From the NCBI GenBank assembly GCA_046047235.1, contig JBJOII010000082.1, positions 1 to 32,704 on the forward strand: a stretch of DNA of 32,704 nucleotides, read 5' to 3'. A model generated the notes under the pieces. It was given only the letters and a program-made list of their open reading frames with translations. It was not told the origin of the DNA and ran no database searches. Both the position numbers and the translations under genes were made by a program. This DNA is from JBMTVN01 sp046047235. Its GTDB lineage: Bacteria; Verrucomicrobiota; Verrucomicrobiia; Limisphaerales; JAHDYP01. Numbering within the stretch: the first letter of the stretch is position 1; every line of letters starts with the position of its first letter. Positions 1 through 8,300 of this stretch are shown one piece after another.

Positions 1-1643
1 CCTTCGAGTCCGGGTTGCCAGCGAAAGAGGAACATGGCTGCAGATATGCGGTGCACTTTGTCCGCAACGAGCCGCACGTCATTGGGTCCGCGATTTCGTC
101 CGGAGTAGGTGTAGATGAGGGTATTCTCATGCTGGAGCAAGCCGGCTCGGCCCTGTTCGCCGAGCTCGCGTATCCAGGGGCCGGGAGCCCGTGAGGCTTC
201 ATCAGTCCGGGGTTGATCAGGGCGGTCTTCGTAGAAGATTTCCGTTCGGTCGAGGAATGAGGCGCCGTTAAAGACGTAGTGCGGGAAGAGCACGGAAAAG
301 CGTTTGGGGCTGCCCAGGGGTTCCTCCTTGGGGGCGCGATGATCATTCCACCAAGCCGAGGCGTAGACCATGCATTCGCTGGCTTCGTAGGGACGATCAA
401 TGGAACCCAGCGTGTAGCCTTGAGTTTGGTGATTCACCATCTCCCCAAAGGCCGGTTCGGGTGTGGCATGGGACAAACCTTCCAATTTGGGATAGCGTTC
501 CATCCAGGGGATGAGATGCACGGCGCTTCTGAGAGTCTGAGGTAGCTTTTTGCGGGACGCGATGTCCTGCAGGTAATCCGGCAGGTCTGGCAGCATGCCC
601 TCGACATCGTCGAGGGGCCAGCGTCCTCCGGTCCTGTGTTGTTTATAGACGCCCCAGTCGAAGAATTCGTTGAGCCAGATCGGTTTTTGGATTCCTGTGG
701 CGAACTGCAGGCGGTCGCTTCCCGTGCCCAGCCAGGATCCGGGGGCCATGCGACTTCCGGGTCCCGTCAGGCGTTCAACGATCTGTGACCAGGTGAGGAA
801 CCGGTTGATCCAAAGGCGTTCCGCGATCATTCGGGCCATACGCGCCATCTGGGGGTCCTTCAGGAAGGCCTTCATGGCATCGTAGCCGTTGGAGCTGCAC
901 CAATGTCCTTCGAGTACATTGAACTCGGCGATATCGCCGCTGAGGTTGAGATGGTCCAGTTCGCGTCGCAGTCCCCAATAGGCCGCATCTCGAATAACCG
1001 GGTCACCTGTGACTTCCCAGCTCAGGACGAGGAAGCTCAGGTAGTCGTGGGCGTTCGCTCCATTGTATCCCGGGGCATGCATCCACAGCGCGGGTTCTAC
1101 ATCCGCGGTTGCAGGACGAAAAGTCAGGATGAGATCGCGGATCGCCTCGTGGGATTCGGGTGTTAATCGTTGCCCGATTCGCAGGGAGAGGATGGCGAGA
1201 GGGATCAATTCGGTTTGATAGGCACACACTTCCTTGGCTGGGTGGCGTCGTTTTGGATCCGCCCAAGCCGCTGCGATCTGCGCCTTCTTGGTTCTGCAGT
1301 AGTCGATGATCTCACTATTTACCTGGGCGACTTCGTGGGGTTCGCCCCGAACCAAACGTTCGAATTGAGTTAATCGTGGGCTCTCCAGGTTCTGGGGATT
1401 GCTGAGATAAATGTTGCCACGCATGCGATGCCGTAATGCCTCCCATCCGGCAGCAACGGTGCCGTCCTCAAAGTCATCGAAGGGCTCGGTGACCATATCT
1501 ATGACGTCGGGATAGGGGGGGTGAGCCGGGCTGTCAACGGTGGGGGTCTCCTGTGCCAGGGTGATCCCGAGGATGGGCATGCATAGAAGGCTGCACAGGC
1601 GGGCTGCGGTCCAAGCGTAGCTTTTGGTGCGAGTCGATCTCAT
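1..1643 (-). CDS. Exported protein of unknown function, C-terminus beyond the left edge
   Basis: An open frame on the minus strand runs from ATG at 1643-1641 to base 1 with no stop: 547 codons and two further bases. Residues 1 to about 30 look like a Sec signal peptide: Arg/Lys-rich start (MRSTRTKSYAW), hydrophobic core and likely cleavage after T-L-A before Q-E. Residues 60-330 are rich in predicted helix with Trp/His/Tyr (WMHAPGYNGANAHDYL, VLEGHWCSSNGYDAMKAFL); the rest looks more beta-like (QTQGYTLGSIDRPYEASECM). A helical half followed by a beta half recalls (alpha/alpha)-toroid polysaccharide lyases of the heparinase/alginate-lyase type, but I recognise no family signature, so this is only a suggestion. 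It has no clear Shine-Dalgarno site and is divergent from the gene at 1788. The reading frame is secure; the function is unknown. Confidence 0.85.
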   Translation of the reverse strand, partial: MRSTRTKSYAWTAARLCSLLCMPILGITLAQETPTVDSPAHPPYPDVIDMVTEPFDDFEDGTVAAGWEALRHRMRGNIYLSNPQNLESPRLTQFERLVRGEPHEVAQVNSEIIDYCRTKKAQIAAAWADPKRRHPAKEVCAYQTELIPLAILSLRIGQRLTPESHEAIRDLILTFRPATADVEPALWMHAPGYNGANAHDYLSFLVLSWEVTGDPVIRDAAYWGLRRELDHLNLSGDIAEFNVLEGHWCSSNGYDAMKAFLKDPQMARMARMIAERLWINRFLTWSQIVERLTGPGSRMAPGSWLGTGSDRLQFATGIQKPIWLNEFFDWGVYKQHRTGGRWPLDDVEGMLPDLPDYLQDIASRKKLPQTLRSAVHLIPWMERYPKLEGLSHATPEPAFGEMVNHQTQGYTLGSIDRPYEASECMVYASAWWNDHRAPKEEPLGSPKRFSVLFPHYVFNGASFLDRTEIFYEDRPDQPRTDEASRAPGPWIRELGEQGRAGLLQHENTLIYTYSGRNRGPNDVRLVADKVHRISAAMFLFRWQPGLE

Positions 1644-1787
1644 GGGCGCGAGTGATGTAACACGCAGTTGAAGGGGTGACAACTTCCCGTAGTCGTCCTG
1701 ATACGGGAGGCGTGTGTTCCGTGTTTGGGACGCGGATCTATGGTCGTTCGCCTCGACATGTGGGTGTGGGTGGGGCAGAAGAGGTGC
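1644..1787. promoter_or_regulatory. Divergent intergenic region
   Basis: These 144 bp separate the minus-strand exported protein (start 1643) from the plus-strand monooxygenase gene (start 1788), so promoters for both should lie here. I see no convincing -35/-10 pair. The only structure is a 7-bp inverted repeat at 1685-1708, listed separately. If the monooxygenase used the earlier ATG at 1740 or TTG at 1725, the region would be shorter. Confidence 0.4.
1685..1708. promoter_or_regulatory. Small inverted repeat in the divergent region
   Basis: TCCCGTA at 1685-1691 and TACGGGA at 1702-1708 are perfect reverse complements separated by 10 nt. There is no T-run after it, so it is not an obvious intrinsic terminator. 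It could be an operator for one or both divergent genes or a chance hairpin. Confidence 0.25.
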
Positions 1788-2093
1788 ATGTTGATTGTTC
1801 ATGTGCAGGTGCAGGTGAAGCCGGAGTGGGTGGAGGCCTTTAGGGAGGCGACTTTGGCGAATGCGCGCGCGAGCGTGCAGGAGGTGGGGATTGCGCGATT
1901 TGACGTGGTGCAGCAGGTGGATGATCCCACGAGGTTCGTGTTGGTGGAGGTGTATCGGGATGCGGAAGCGCCTGCGCGTCACAAGGAGACGCAGCATTAT
2001 CTTACCTGGCGGGATACGGTTGCGCCCTGGATGGCAGTGCCGCGGTCGAGCGTGAAGTTTTCCGAGGTTTATCCGGATGCCAATGGATGGTGA
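1788..2093 (+). CDS. Antibiotic biosynthesis monooxygenase (ABM) domain protein, LsrG-like
   Basis: This 101-residue protein is a single ferredoxin-like ABM domain and lacks a signal peptide, so it should be cytoplasmic. The core RFDVVQQVDDPTRFVLVEVY (residues 38-56) followed by HKETQHYLTW (65-74) matches the pattern of LsrG-type proteins, where R-F-D-V-L-Q is followed by a F-H-K-T-T-P-H-Y helix. Family members are cofactor-free monooxygenases or isomerases acting on quinols or, for LsrG, on phospho-AI-2; the substrate here cannot be told. The start at ATG 1788 fits the domain edge and has AAGAGG at 1779-1784 just upstream. An upstream extension to ATG 1740 or TTG 1725 adds residues unlike the family. 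It ends 11 nt before the dehydrogenase start, suggesting one operon. Confidence 0.85.
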   Translation: MLIVHVQVQVKPEWVEAFREATLANARASVQEVGIARFDVVQQVDDPTRFVLVEVYRDAEAPARHKETQHYLTWRDTVAPWMAVPRSSVKFSEVYPDANGW

Positions 2094-2097
2094 GAGG
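2092..2097 (+). promoter_or_regulatory. Ribosome binding site deciding the dehydrogenase start
   Basis: GAGAGG at 2092-2097 lies 7 nt before ATG 2105. It favours that start over the in-frame ATG at 2087, which would overlap the upstream gene by 7 nt. The site overlaps the stop codon of the monooxygenase gene (TGA 2091-2093), which suggests translational coupling. Confidence 0.5.
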
Positions 2098-2104
2098 GGG
2101 GCTT

Positions 2105-3298
2105 ATGGCTTTTGAATTTTCCACGGCGGGACGGGTGATATTTGGGGCGGGGCGACTGCGGGAGGTGCCTGAGTTGATGCGTGGCTGGGGCAGTCGGGTG
2201 CTGGTGGTGACGGGGCGATCGGCGTCGCGGGTGCGACCCTTGGTGCAGGGGTTGGAGGGGGCTGGTTTTGAGCCGCGTTTGATGAGTGTGCAGGGAGAAC
2301 CGACGGTGGAGATGGTGGTGGAGGGATGTCGGTTGGCGTTGGAGCAGCGTGTGGAGGTTGTGGTTGCTTTGGGTGGGGGTAGTGCCTTGGATGCGGGGAA
2401 GGCCATTGCGGGGTTGGTGACGAATCCCGGTGATCCGCTGGATTATCTGGAAGTCGTGGGGCGGGGGCGGCCGTTGTTGAAGCCGGGGCTTCCGTTCGTG
2501 GCGATACCGACCACGGCGGGCACAGGGACGGAGGTCACGCGCAACGCGGTTCTGGCGTCGGGGGAGCATCGGGTGAAAGTGAGCTTGCGGAGCAACTATC
2601 TGTTGCCGCGGTTGGCGGTGGTGGATCCGGAGCTGTCCTATGGTTTGGGGCCGCGGTTGACTGCTGCGACCGGACTGGATGCATTGACCCAGTTGATTGA
2701 GCCTTTTGTTTCGGGGAGAGCGAATGCCTTGACCGATGGTTTGTGCCGGGAGGGTCTGGTGCGTGTCGCGCGTTCGGTACGGTTGGCGCACGAGGTGGCG
2801 AAGCGGGTGGAGGGGGATTTGCGGCCTGACTTGAGTGGAGAGGAACGGAGGGCGCGCGAGGACATGGCGGTTGCTGCGTGTTTTGGGGGGATGGCCTTGG
2901 CCAACGCCGGGTTGGGTGCGGTGCATGGTTTTGCGGGGCCGATCGGGGGGGCTTTTCCTGCCCCGCACGGTGAGGTGTGTGCGGTGCTGCTGCCGCATGT
3001 GATTGAGGAGAATATCCGGGCTTTGCAGGCTCGGGAGCCGGGGAATCCGGCGCTAGAGCGTTATCGGGAGGTGGCGGGTTTGCTAACGGGGCATGCCGAC
3101 GCAAGCCTTCGGGAGGGTTTGGCTTGGGTGCAATCACTGGTGCTGGACCTGCACATCCCGACCTTGTCTGAGCACGGGATTGTTCAGGGCGATATTCCTT
3201 TGCTGGTGGAGAAGGCGCAGCGGGCGAGCAGCATGAAGGCGAACCCGATTGTCCTGAGCACGGACGAACTGGCCCGGGTATTGAGTGAGGCTTTGTAA
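2105..3298 (+). CDS. Iron-containing (group III) alcohol dehydrogenase
   Basis: A 397-residue protein of normal length for the Fe-ADH/glycerol dehydrogenase-like family (NAD(P)-dependent alcohol or aldehyde oxidoreductases). Visible hallmarks: GGGSALDAGKAIA (residues 90-102) for dinucleotide binding; AIPTTAGTGTEVT in the middle; GLDALTQLIE; and LGAVHGFAGPIGG...APHGEVCAVLLPH near the metal site. The expected metal ligands, by the spacing of E. coli FucO (D196, H200, H263, H277), fall on D192, Q196, H274 and H288. Three of four are kept, and the second is Gln instead of His. The protein may therefore bind metal differently, or belong to a subgroup with this exchange. It sits directly after the ABM protein, suggesting a shared pathway, probably reduction or oxidation of a small aldehyde/alcohol; the substrate is unknown. 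Confidence 0.93.
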   Translation: MAFEFSTAGRVIFGAGRLREVPELMRGWGSRVLVVTGRSASRVRPLVQGLEGAGFEPRLMSVQGEPTVEMVVEGCRLALEQRVEVVVALGGGSALDAGKAIAGLVTNPGDPLDYLEVVGRGRPLLKPGLPFVAIPTTAGTGTEVTRNAVLASGEHRVKVSLRSNYLLPRLAVVDPELSYGLGPRLTAATGLDALTQLIEPFVSGRANALTDGLCREGLVRVARSVRLAHEVAKRVEGDLRPDLSGEERRAREDMAVAACFGGMALANAGLGAVHGFAGPIGGAFPAPHGEVCAVLLPHVIEENIRALQAREPGNPALERYREVAGLLTGHADASLREGLAWVQSLVLDLHIPTLSEHGIVQGDIPLLVEKAQRASSMKANPIVLSTDELARVLSEAL

Positions 3299-3420
3299 GG
3301 GGGTTTTGGTCCAGCCCAGTGGGTGGGGTGAAAAAGCCGGGGGGCGGATGTTACCAGTTATTCAAAAGACGTGCTTATATAGTCCATTACTCGGATTGCC
3401 GGTTTAATAGCCGCTCTGAT
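3299..3420 (+). promoter_or_regulatory. Intergenic region with possible promoter for the large-protein operon
   Basis: Between the dehydrogenase stop and the next gene lies a stretch whose 3351-3400 part is AT-rich against a GC-rich background. It holds TTACCA (3351-3356), TTATAT (3375-3380, 18 bp downstream) and TATAGT (3378-3383), all imperfect sigma-70-like hexamers. No hairpin with a T-run was found, so I see no intrinsic terminator for the upstream pair. A promoter here is plausible, not proven. Confidence 0.3.
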
Positions 3421-5364
3421 ATGGGATTGACTGTGGTTTTGCGCACGCCCAGACCCATTACCATGTGCAGTCAGCGGTGGCTCGACGCTGCGGCCATCGC
3501 AGCGATGGGTGTCCTTCTGGCTGTGACGCCTTTATGTGCCCAGGTTGTAGATCGAGGGGATGGTACCACCACTTTTGAGACGGGGGGCAGCTTTCCTCTA
3601 TGGACGGGGGAATGGGTCTTTGAGGTGCCGGCTCTGGAGTTTGAGCCCACCCTGGAGTTGGAGGTGGGGTTTAGTTCGGAGGAGCCTGAAGCGTTTGGGG
3701 CCTTTCTCGATTCCTTTTCACTAACCCTGCAAACCACTGACGGAGTCTCAACCGCCGTGTTGGTTACCATGGATCCGACCGGAGCGGTGTGGGCTCCGGA
3801 GACCCCGGGTGGGGTGGCGGTGGATCTTCTCGACCTGAACACCTTGGAGGTGGTCATTGATGAACTGGATCCCGTTTATCCGTACTCCCAGGCCTTTACC
3901 GTCAGCTACCGGCTCCCGAGTGAGCTAGCGGGGACGGGCGTGACACTATTCGGCGATTTATTTGATAACCAGAACGAGTGGAACTCCGTGGCTTACGTGA
4001 CCTCTCCGGGGATCAGCAGACTGCCGGCTGTGGATGTTTCAGCGATTGCGGGTGATCTCACACTCTTGTTGAGCCGGAGCGGTGTCGGGTTGCTGACCGT
4101 GACCAATGCTGGTCCGGATATCGCCACAGCGGTGGTGGTGAGCGGGGTTTTGGGTGCGGGTGCCGGGGTTCTTGCCGGGGCTGGTTCGAGCGGGTTGTGG
4201 GTGGCGGGCACCAACGGATGGATCTGGGAAGTGGGCGTCGTTCCGGCGGGTGGTTCTGCGCAGTTGGAACTCACCCTTGCAGGGGAGGTGGAAGGAGAGT
4301 GGACCCAGGACATTTCGGTGCAGGCTGGTGAGCTTGAGACATCGTATTCGAATAACACCTTTATCTGGTCGGGGGAGGTGCTTCCCCTGACCGGACTGGA
4401 GCTGGCTTTGGTTGGTGACTCCCAGCGGGTTCTGGAAGAGGAATGGGCGGATGGAATTGTGGTTACAAACCGTGGACCGTCGGCGGCTACCGGTGTGCGT
4501 TTGCAGGGGGGTGTTCCTGCGGGTTTGCGGCTTTTGAGTGATGGGGTGACGGATCGTGGAGACGGCACGTGGGAGCTGGACCTGGGCGATATAGCGGTGG
4601 GGCAGATGGAGACGGTTGAGCTGCGATGGCGCGCCCTTGAGGCTGGCAGCTGGACCAACGCGGTTGAGCTGAGTGGGGCGGAATCCAACGTTGAGGGGGT
4701 GCGGCTTTTGGCCCGATGGGTTGTCGAAGTTGAGTCGCCGCTTGAGCCCTCTGTGCGGGTCGAATCTGCGGACCGGGTGGATGGGGAGTATCTTCTCGAA
4801 TCAGCGGCGACCGTGGACGGGGCTGCTGGACTCGTGAGGATTCGAGAATTCGGTCGAGCCAGCTTTTACAGGCTACGGTCCACTCCGAGAGCGCGGATTG
4901 CTGAGTTCGCTGTGGTTGATAGTCGCCGGGTGGAGCTTGGCTATTTTTACGATCCTGAACTTTTTGTGGTCGAGGGTGCGGTGGCTCCTGACGGTGAGTG
5001 GTCGGAAGTGTCTGCCGTGGAGTTGAGGCTGGAGGAGCAGCGGGTGGTGGTGGCCAAGGCCACTGCACCGCCATTTTTGCGCATTCGTAGTGAGGCTGAG
5101 GTGAACATTACCGGCGTAGCACAGGAGGGGGATGGGTTCATGCTGAGCTTTGAAATCATGGGGGGGGAGCCAGTTCTGGAGTCGTCCTCCGTTCCCGAGG
5201 GGCCTTATTCCGAGGAATCCGGCGTGGGTGTGGATCCAGTTGCCCGAAGAATGGTGCGCTTGGTCGACGGGGGGCAGCGGTTTTACCGGTTGGTTTCAGA
5301 CAGGGAACTGAGGGTGACCTCCATGGTGAAGGAGGGTAGGGACCTGTTGATTTACTTCGAGTGA
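3421..5364 (+). CDS. Exported protein with two DUF11-type domains and C-terminal F-Y-R-L modules
   Basis: I take ATG 3421 (647 residues); ATG 3463 gives a more typical 27-residue signal peptide and is a good alternative, and neither has a clear ribosome site. The hydrophobic stretch AAAIAAMGVLLAVTPLCAQ with cleavage after C-A marks Sec export. Residues about 43-200 are an unassigned beta-rich domain. Residues about 204-320 and 326-437 resemble DUF11/CARDB-like beta-sandwiches (GLLTVTNAGPDIATAVVV; GIVVTNRGPSAATGVRL). From about residue 440 there are three related units closing on SFYRLRS, PFLRIRS and RFYRLVS, then half of a fourth unit where the protein stops. No enzyme motif is seen; a structural or adhesive surface role is the best guess. 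It ends one base before an ATG of the next gene, so it probably heads the operon. Confidence 0.85.
   Translation: MGLTVVLRTPRPITMCSQRWLDAAAIAAMGVLLAVTPLCAQVVDRGDGTTTFETGGSFPLWTGEWVFEVPALEFEPTLELEVGFSSEEPEAFGAFLDSFSLTLQTTDGVSTAVLVTMDPTGAVWAPETPGGVAVDLLDLNTLEVVIDELDPVYPYSQAFTVSYRLPSELAGTGVTLFGDLFDNQNEWNSVAYVTSPGISRLPAVDVSAIAGDLTLLLSRSGVGLLTVTNAGPDIATAVVVSGVLGAGAGVLAGAGSSGLWVAGTNGWIWEVGVVPAGGSAQLELTLAGEVEGEWTQDISVQAGELETSYSNNTFIWSGEVLPLTGLELALVGDSQRVLEEEWADGIVVTNRGPSAATGVRLQGGVPAGLRLLSDGVTDRGDGTWELDLGDIAVGQMETVELRWRALEAGSWTNAVELSGAESNVEGVRLLARWVVEVESPLEPSVRVESADRVDGEYLLESAATVDGAAGLVRIREFGRASFYRLRSTPRARIAEFAVVDSRRVELGYFYDPELFVVEGAVAPDGEWSEVSAVELRLEEQRVVVAKATAPPFLRIRSEAEVNITGVAQEGDGFMLSFEIMGGEPVLESSSVPEGPYSEESGVGVDPVARRMVRLVDGGQRFYRLVSDRELRVTSMVKEGRDLLIYFE
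4738..5361 (+). repeat. Tandem F-Y-R-L protein modules, 3 complete and 1 half
   Basis: The C-terminal third of the protein repeats a pattern of V/L-E-S...G-E/P-Y/W...E-S...V-R...F-Y-R-L/I-x-S. The closing motifs are SFYRLRS (about 4861), PFLRIRS (about 5071) and RFYRLVS (about 5278). Between them lie linkers of the type A-x-I/V...V..DG/SR..L-x-F/Y. The last copy (RELRVTSMVKEGRDLLIYFE) covers only the first half of a unit before the stop. In Verrucomicrobiota, such modules usually sit at the very C-terminus of exported proteins and end with the F-Y-R-L motif (general knowledge of the group). Confidence 0.6.
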
Positions 5365-5367
5365 GAT

Positions 5368-5376
5368 GAGGAGAGG
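5368..5376 (+). promoter_or_regulatory. Ribosome binding site deciding the start of the giant lipase gene
   Basis: GAGGAGAGG at 5368-5376 precedes ATG 5378 and argues for that start over ATG 5366, which overlaps this site. The site lies a few bases after the TGA (5362-5364) of the upstream gene, as expected for coupled translation. Confidence 0.5.
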
Positions 5377-5377
5377 C

Positions 5378-8300
5378 ATGCGAGTTGAGGTGACGAGATT
5401 GTTGCTGGCCTGTCTGGCTGCGTTGCTGTTTCCGGCCTGTGGGATGGGGGCGGAGCGCAGCTTTGAGGTGCAGGGGGTGCCAGTTGTCCTGGATGATGTC
5501 AGCACTGAAGTTGGCGTACAGTTCCGGTCGATGCGTTTGAACCGTGCGCAGGGGGTATGGAATGCGGAGATGGTTTTGACCAACCGATCGGATCGGATTG
5601 TTGAGGGACCGCTGCTGGTATCGGTCGAGGAGCTTCGGGGTATTGGCGGTTGGTTGGGGGTGGATGGGCAATCGGGTTCGCCGGCGAGGGATTATCTGGA
5701 TTTCTCGGCGGCATTGGAGCAGGGGCGGCTCTTGCCGGGGCAGGTTACGCCAGGTCGGACCATTTCCCTGACCCCGGTGACGGGGCAGGTGCCGGCTCCG
5801 GTGCTTGCGGTGTTTGGTCGATTGGATCCGGACCGGGTGGCCTTGGCATGGGTTCAGACACTCGATGAATCGGGCCTTCCACTGGCTTCAGTTATTGTGG
5901 AGGAGTCCGGGCCTGCCGGGACGACGACCCGGGTTTCCGATTCTGAGACGGGTTTGCTGACCCTGGGCGATGGTGGAGGTTCCTTTTTGTGGAAGTTTAG
6001 TGCCGAGGGGTATTTGCCGGTATGGCGCAGAGACGTACTCGATGGTAGCGGAGTTGCTCTGTTGCCGAATCCACAGCTGACTCAGCGGAGCACCGAGGTG
6101 GTTCAAGTGACCCCCCTGGGGGGGCAGGTGCTTGTGGGGTCGGGGGGGGATCTCGAGATTCCATTTTCTGCGGGGCAGGTTAACCAGACTACCGGGTTTA
6201 CCCTCACGGGGCTGGATGCCCAGTCCCTGCCGGCGCTGCTGCCATCGGGTTGGAGTCCGTTACAGGCTTTCTGGCTGGAGTCGGACCAGGCGTTGAGTCA
6301 CCCGTTGAATCTGCGGGCGACCCTGTGGGGCAATGTTCTGTCGGGTGCCTCGGCGGTGCTGGTTCGCTGGGATGAGTCCGCCCTGGACTGGGTTGCAATG
6401 GAGGGTTTCACCGGGGTGGGCACCAACCAGGTCGAGTTGGCCTTGTCTCAGTTGGGGGCGTTTGCGGTGGTGATTGCCGATGATGGGAGAGTTGGGCCCG
6501 AGGCGGGCAATCCCTTGATGGGGGTGGTGCCGGGGGATTCGGCGCTGCAGCGCAGTGACACGAGCTGGCAGCGAATGGATCTGGATGCTTCGTCACTTGA
6601 GGCGGAGGGGCAGGTGGAGCCGCCTTTACGACTGGCGAGCCTGGTTCCTTCCGAAGTGACTGCTGAGGCGTCGGTGGTCATTCGCCATCCCGGTGCTGAT
6701 TTGCCCAGCGGTCTGCTCCTCAGGGGAGAGATTTCAGAGACGTATTCCCTGAGGGATGGAACGATACGGTCATTGCCTACCCACGAGCGGTTTTTTGTGG
6801 GCTACAGGCGTCCCGGCGGTAATCCCCGGGAGCTTTACGCGTCCTTTCCCCTGCGTCCTCAATACCTTTTCCCCGGCGAGGAGCTCGTTGAAGTTACAGT
6901 GGACGTGGCGGTCTTTGTGGGGGGTGATTTCACCGGAAAAGTTATTGGACCCAAGGGAGGGCAGACGGTATTCGACAACTTGAAACTCCTGGTCTCCGCT
7001 GGTGCACTGCCGCGGGCGGAGGGCGTTCGCCTGAGGAAGCTTGCCGGGGACGCCTACCCGGGTTGGGTGCCGGAGGGTTACGACATTGCCGCCGCCTTTG
7101 AGCTTGGCGTGGGGGAGCTGGACAGCGGGGCACGGATTCTGTTTGAGGCCGAAGGGATGCCCCCGGATACGTTGTTTGTCTTGGGGCGTGCGCTGATGGG
7201 GGGGAACTGGCGCGGTTTTGAACCGGTGGAGCGGTTGGCGACGGACTCTGCGGGGCGTTTGCGTTCCATCGAGCCTGCTGAGGGGCCACGGCTGGGCGGG
7301 ATCCGGCAGGCTGGACAGTATGCCTTGGTGACCGTGCCACAGCCTCAAGGCGTGGTTGCAGGCGTGGCGCGAGATGCTGCGGGTGAACCATCGGCAGGGC
7401 TGCCGGTTCGACTCAACGCACTTCCCTGGCTGACTATCTCGGGTGATGGAGGCGCCTTCCGGCTTGTGGCTCCGGAGGGCGAATCCGAACTGGCAGCCTT
7501 CGATCCTGCCAGTGGGGATTTTGGGAGCACTCTCGTGACTGTGGTAACCCCTTCCGCCGGCGTCCAAGCCGATCTCGCGGTGGTGGCCTCGGGTCCCCGG
7601 GTTGTCTCCGTCATCCCCGAGGATGGGGCGCGGCGAGTGCCGGCATCCACCTCGGTGCAGGTGGTGTTTTCCGAGCCTGTTTCGCGGACCAGCTTTGGCG
7701 CGAACGGCATTCGTCTGCTGGCCGAGGACGGTGCGATTCTGCCTGGAGGATTGAGTCTGAACCTGTCAGGGACCAAAGCCACTTTTCTGCCTGCGCAGCA
7801 ACTCTCGCGGGGCAAGACGTATACTGTGGAGATTGACCCGGGTTTGGCCGATGGCACCGGGCTGACCCTGGTTGGGTCCAATACGTTTACCTTCGAGGTC
7901 TTGCCGCCCTCCACCCGGCGGGAGGGGGCTCAACTGGTCATTTACGAACCTGGAGCCACCAACATTCCTCCGGCGATTACGGATGCTATTCCTGCGTTCA
8001 TTCCCGGGGAAGATCCGTTTGCGATCGTGGTGCATGGACAGCCCGGGGTGGCTGACCCGGAGGTGCCGGTCGTCCTCACCAACGAAAGCACCGGGGAAAC
8101 CCAGACGGTCTTGAGCCGTGTCGATGGGAGCTTCAGCAGTTTTATTGCAGGCACTGAGGAGGATTTTATCAGTGCCACCTTTGTGAACCTGAACGGCACG
8201 CGGGTTTATGTGCCGGTGAGTCGTCAGGAGTTCGACAACGGTTTCGTCGGTCTCTACCAGCAGGGCGGCATCCTGGAAGCCCAGAGCGACGGAGGGCCGG

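Noticed and set aside
1725..1787. Upstream extension of the ABM gene to TTG 1725 or ATG 1740
   Set aside because: It adds residues not seen in this small family; ATG 1788 fits the domain edge and has a purine-rich site before it.
2069..2998. Minus-strand open frame of 309 codons opposite the alcohol dehydrogenase
   Set aside because: Its product is dominated by Arg, Pro, His and Gln, as expected from reading the antisense of a G-rich gene. The plus-strand frame encodes a clear Fe-ADH.
3319..3420. GTG 3319 as start of the DUF11 protein
   Set aside because: It would place 34 extra residues, rich in Lys/Gly and then Tyr/Arg/Ser, before an already complete signal peptide.
5378..5460. Lipoprotein signal (FPAC) at the start of the giant lipase protein
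   Set aside because: Phe at -3 and Pro at -2 do not fit a lipobox. A standard signal peptide with cleavage near M-G-A is more likely, though not certain.
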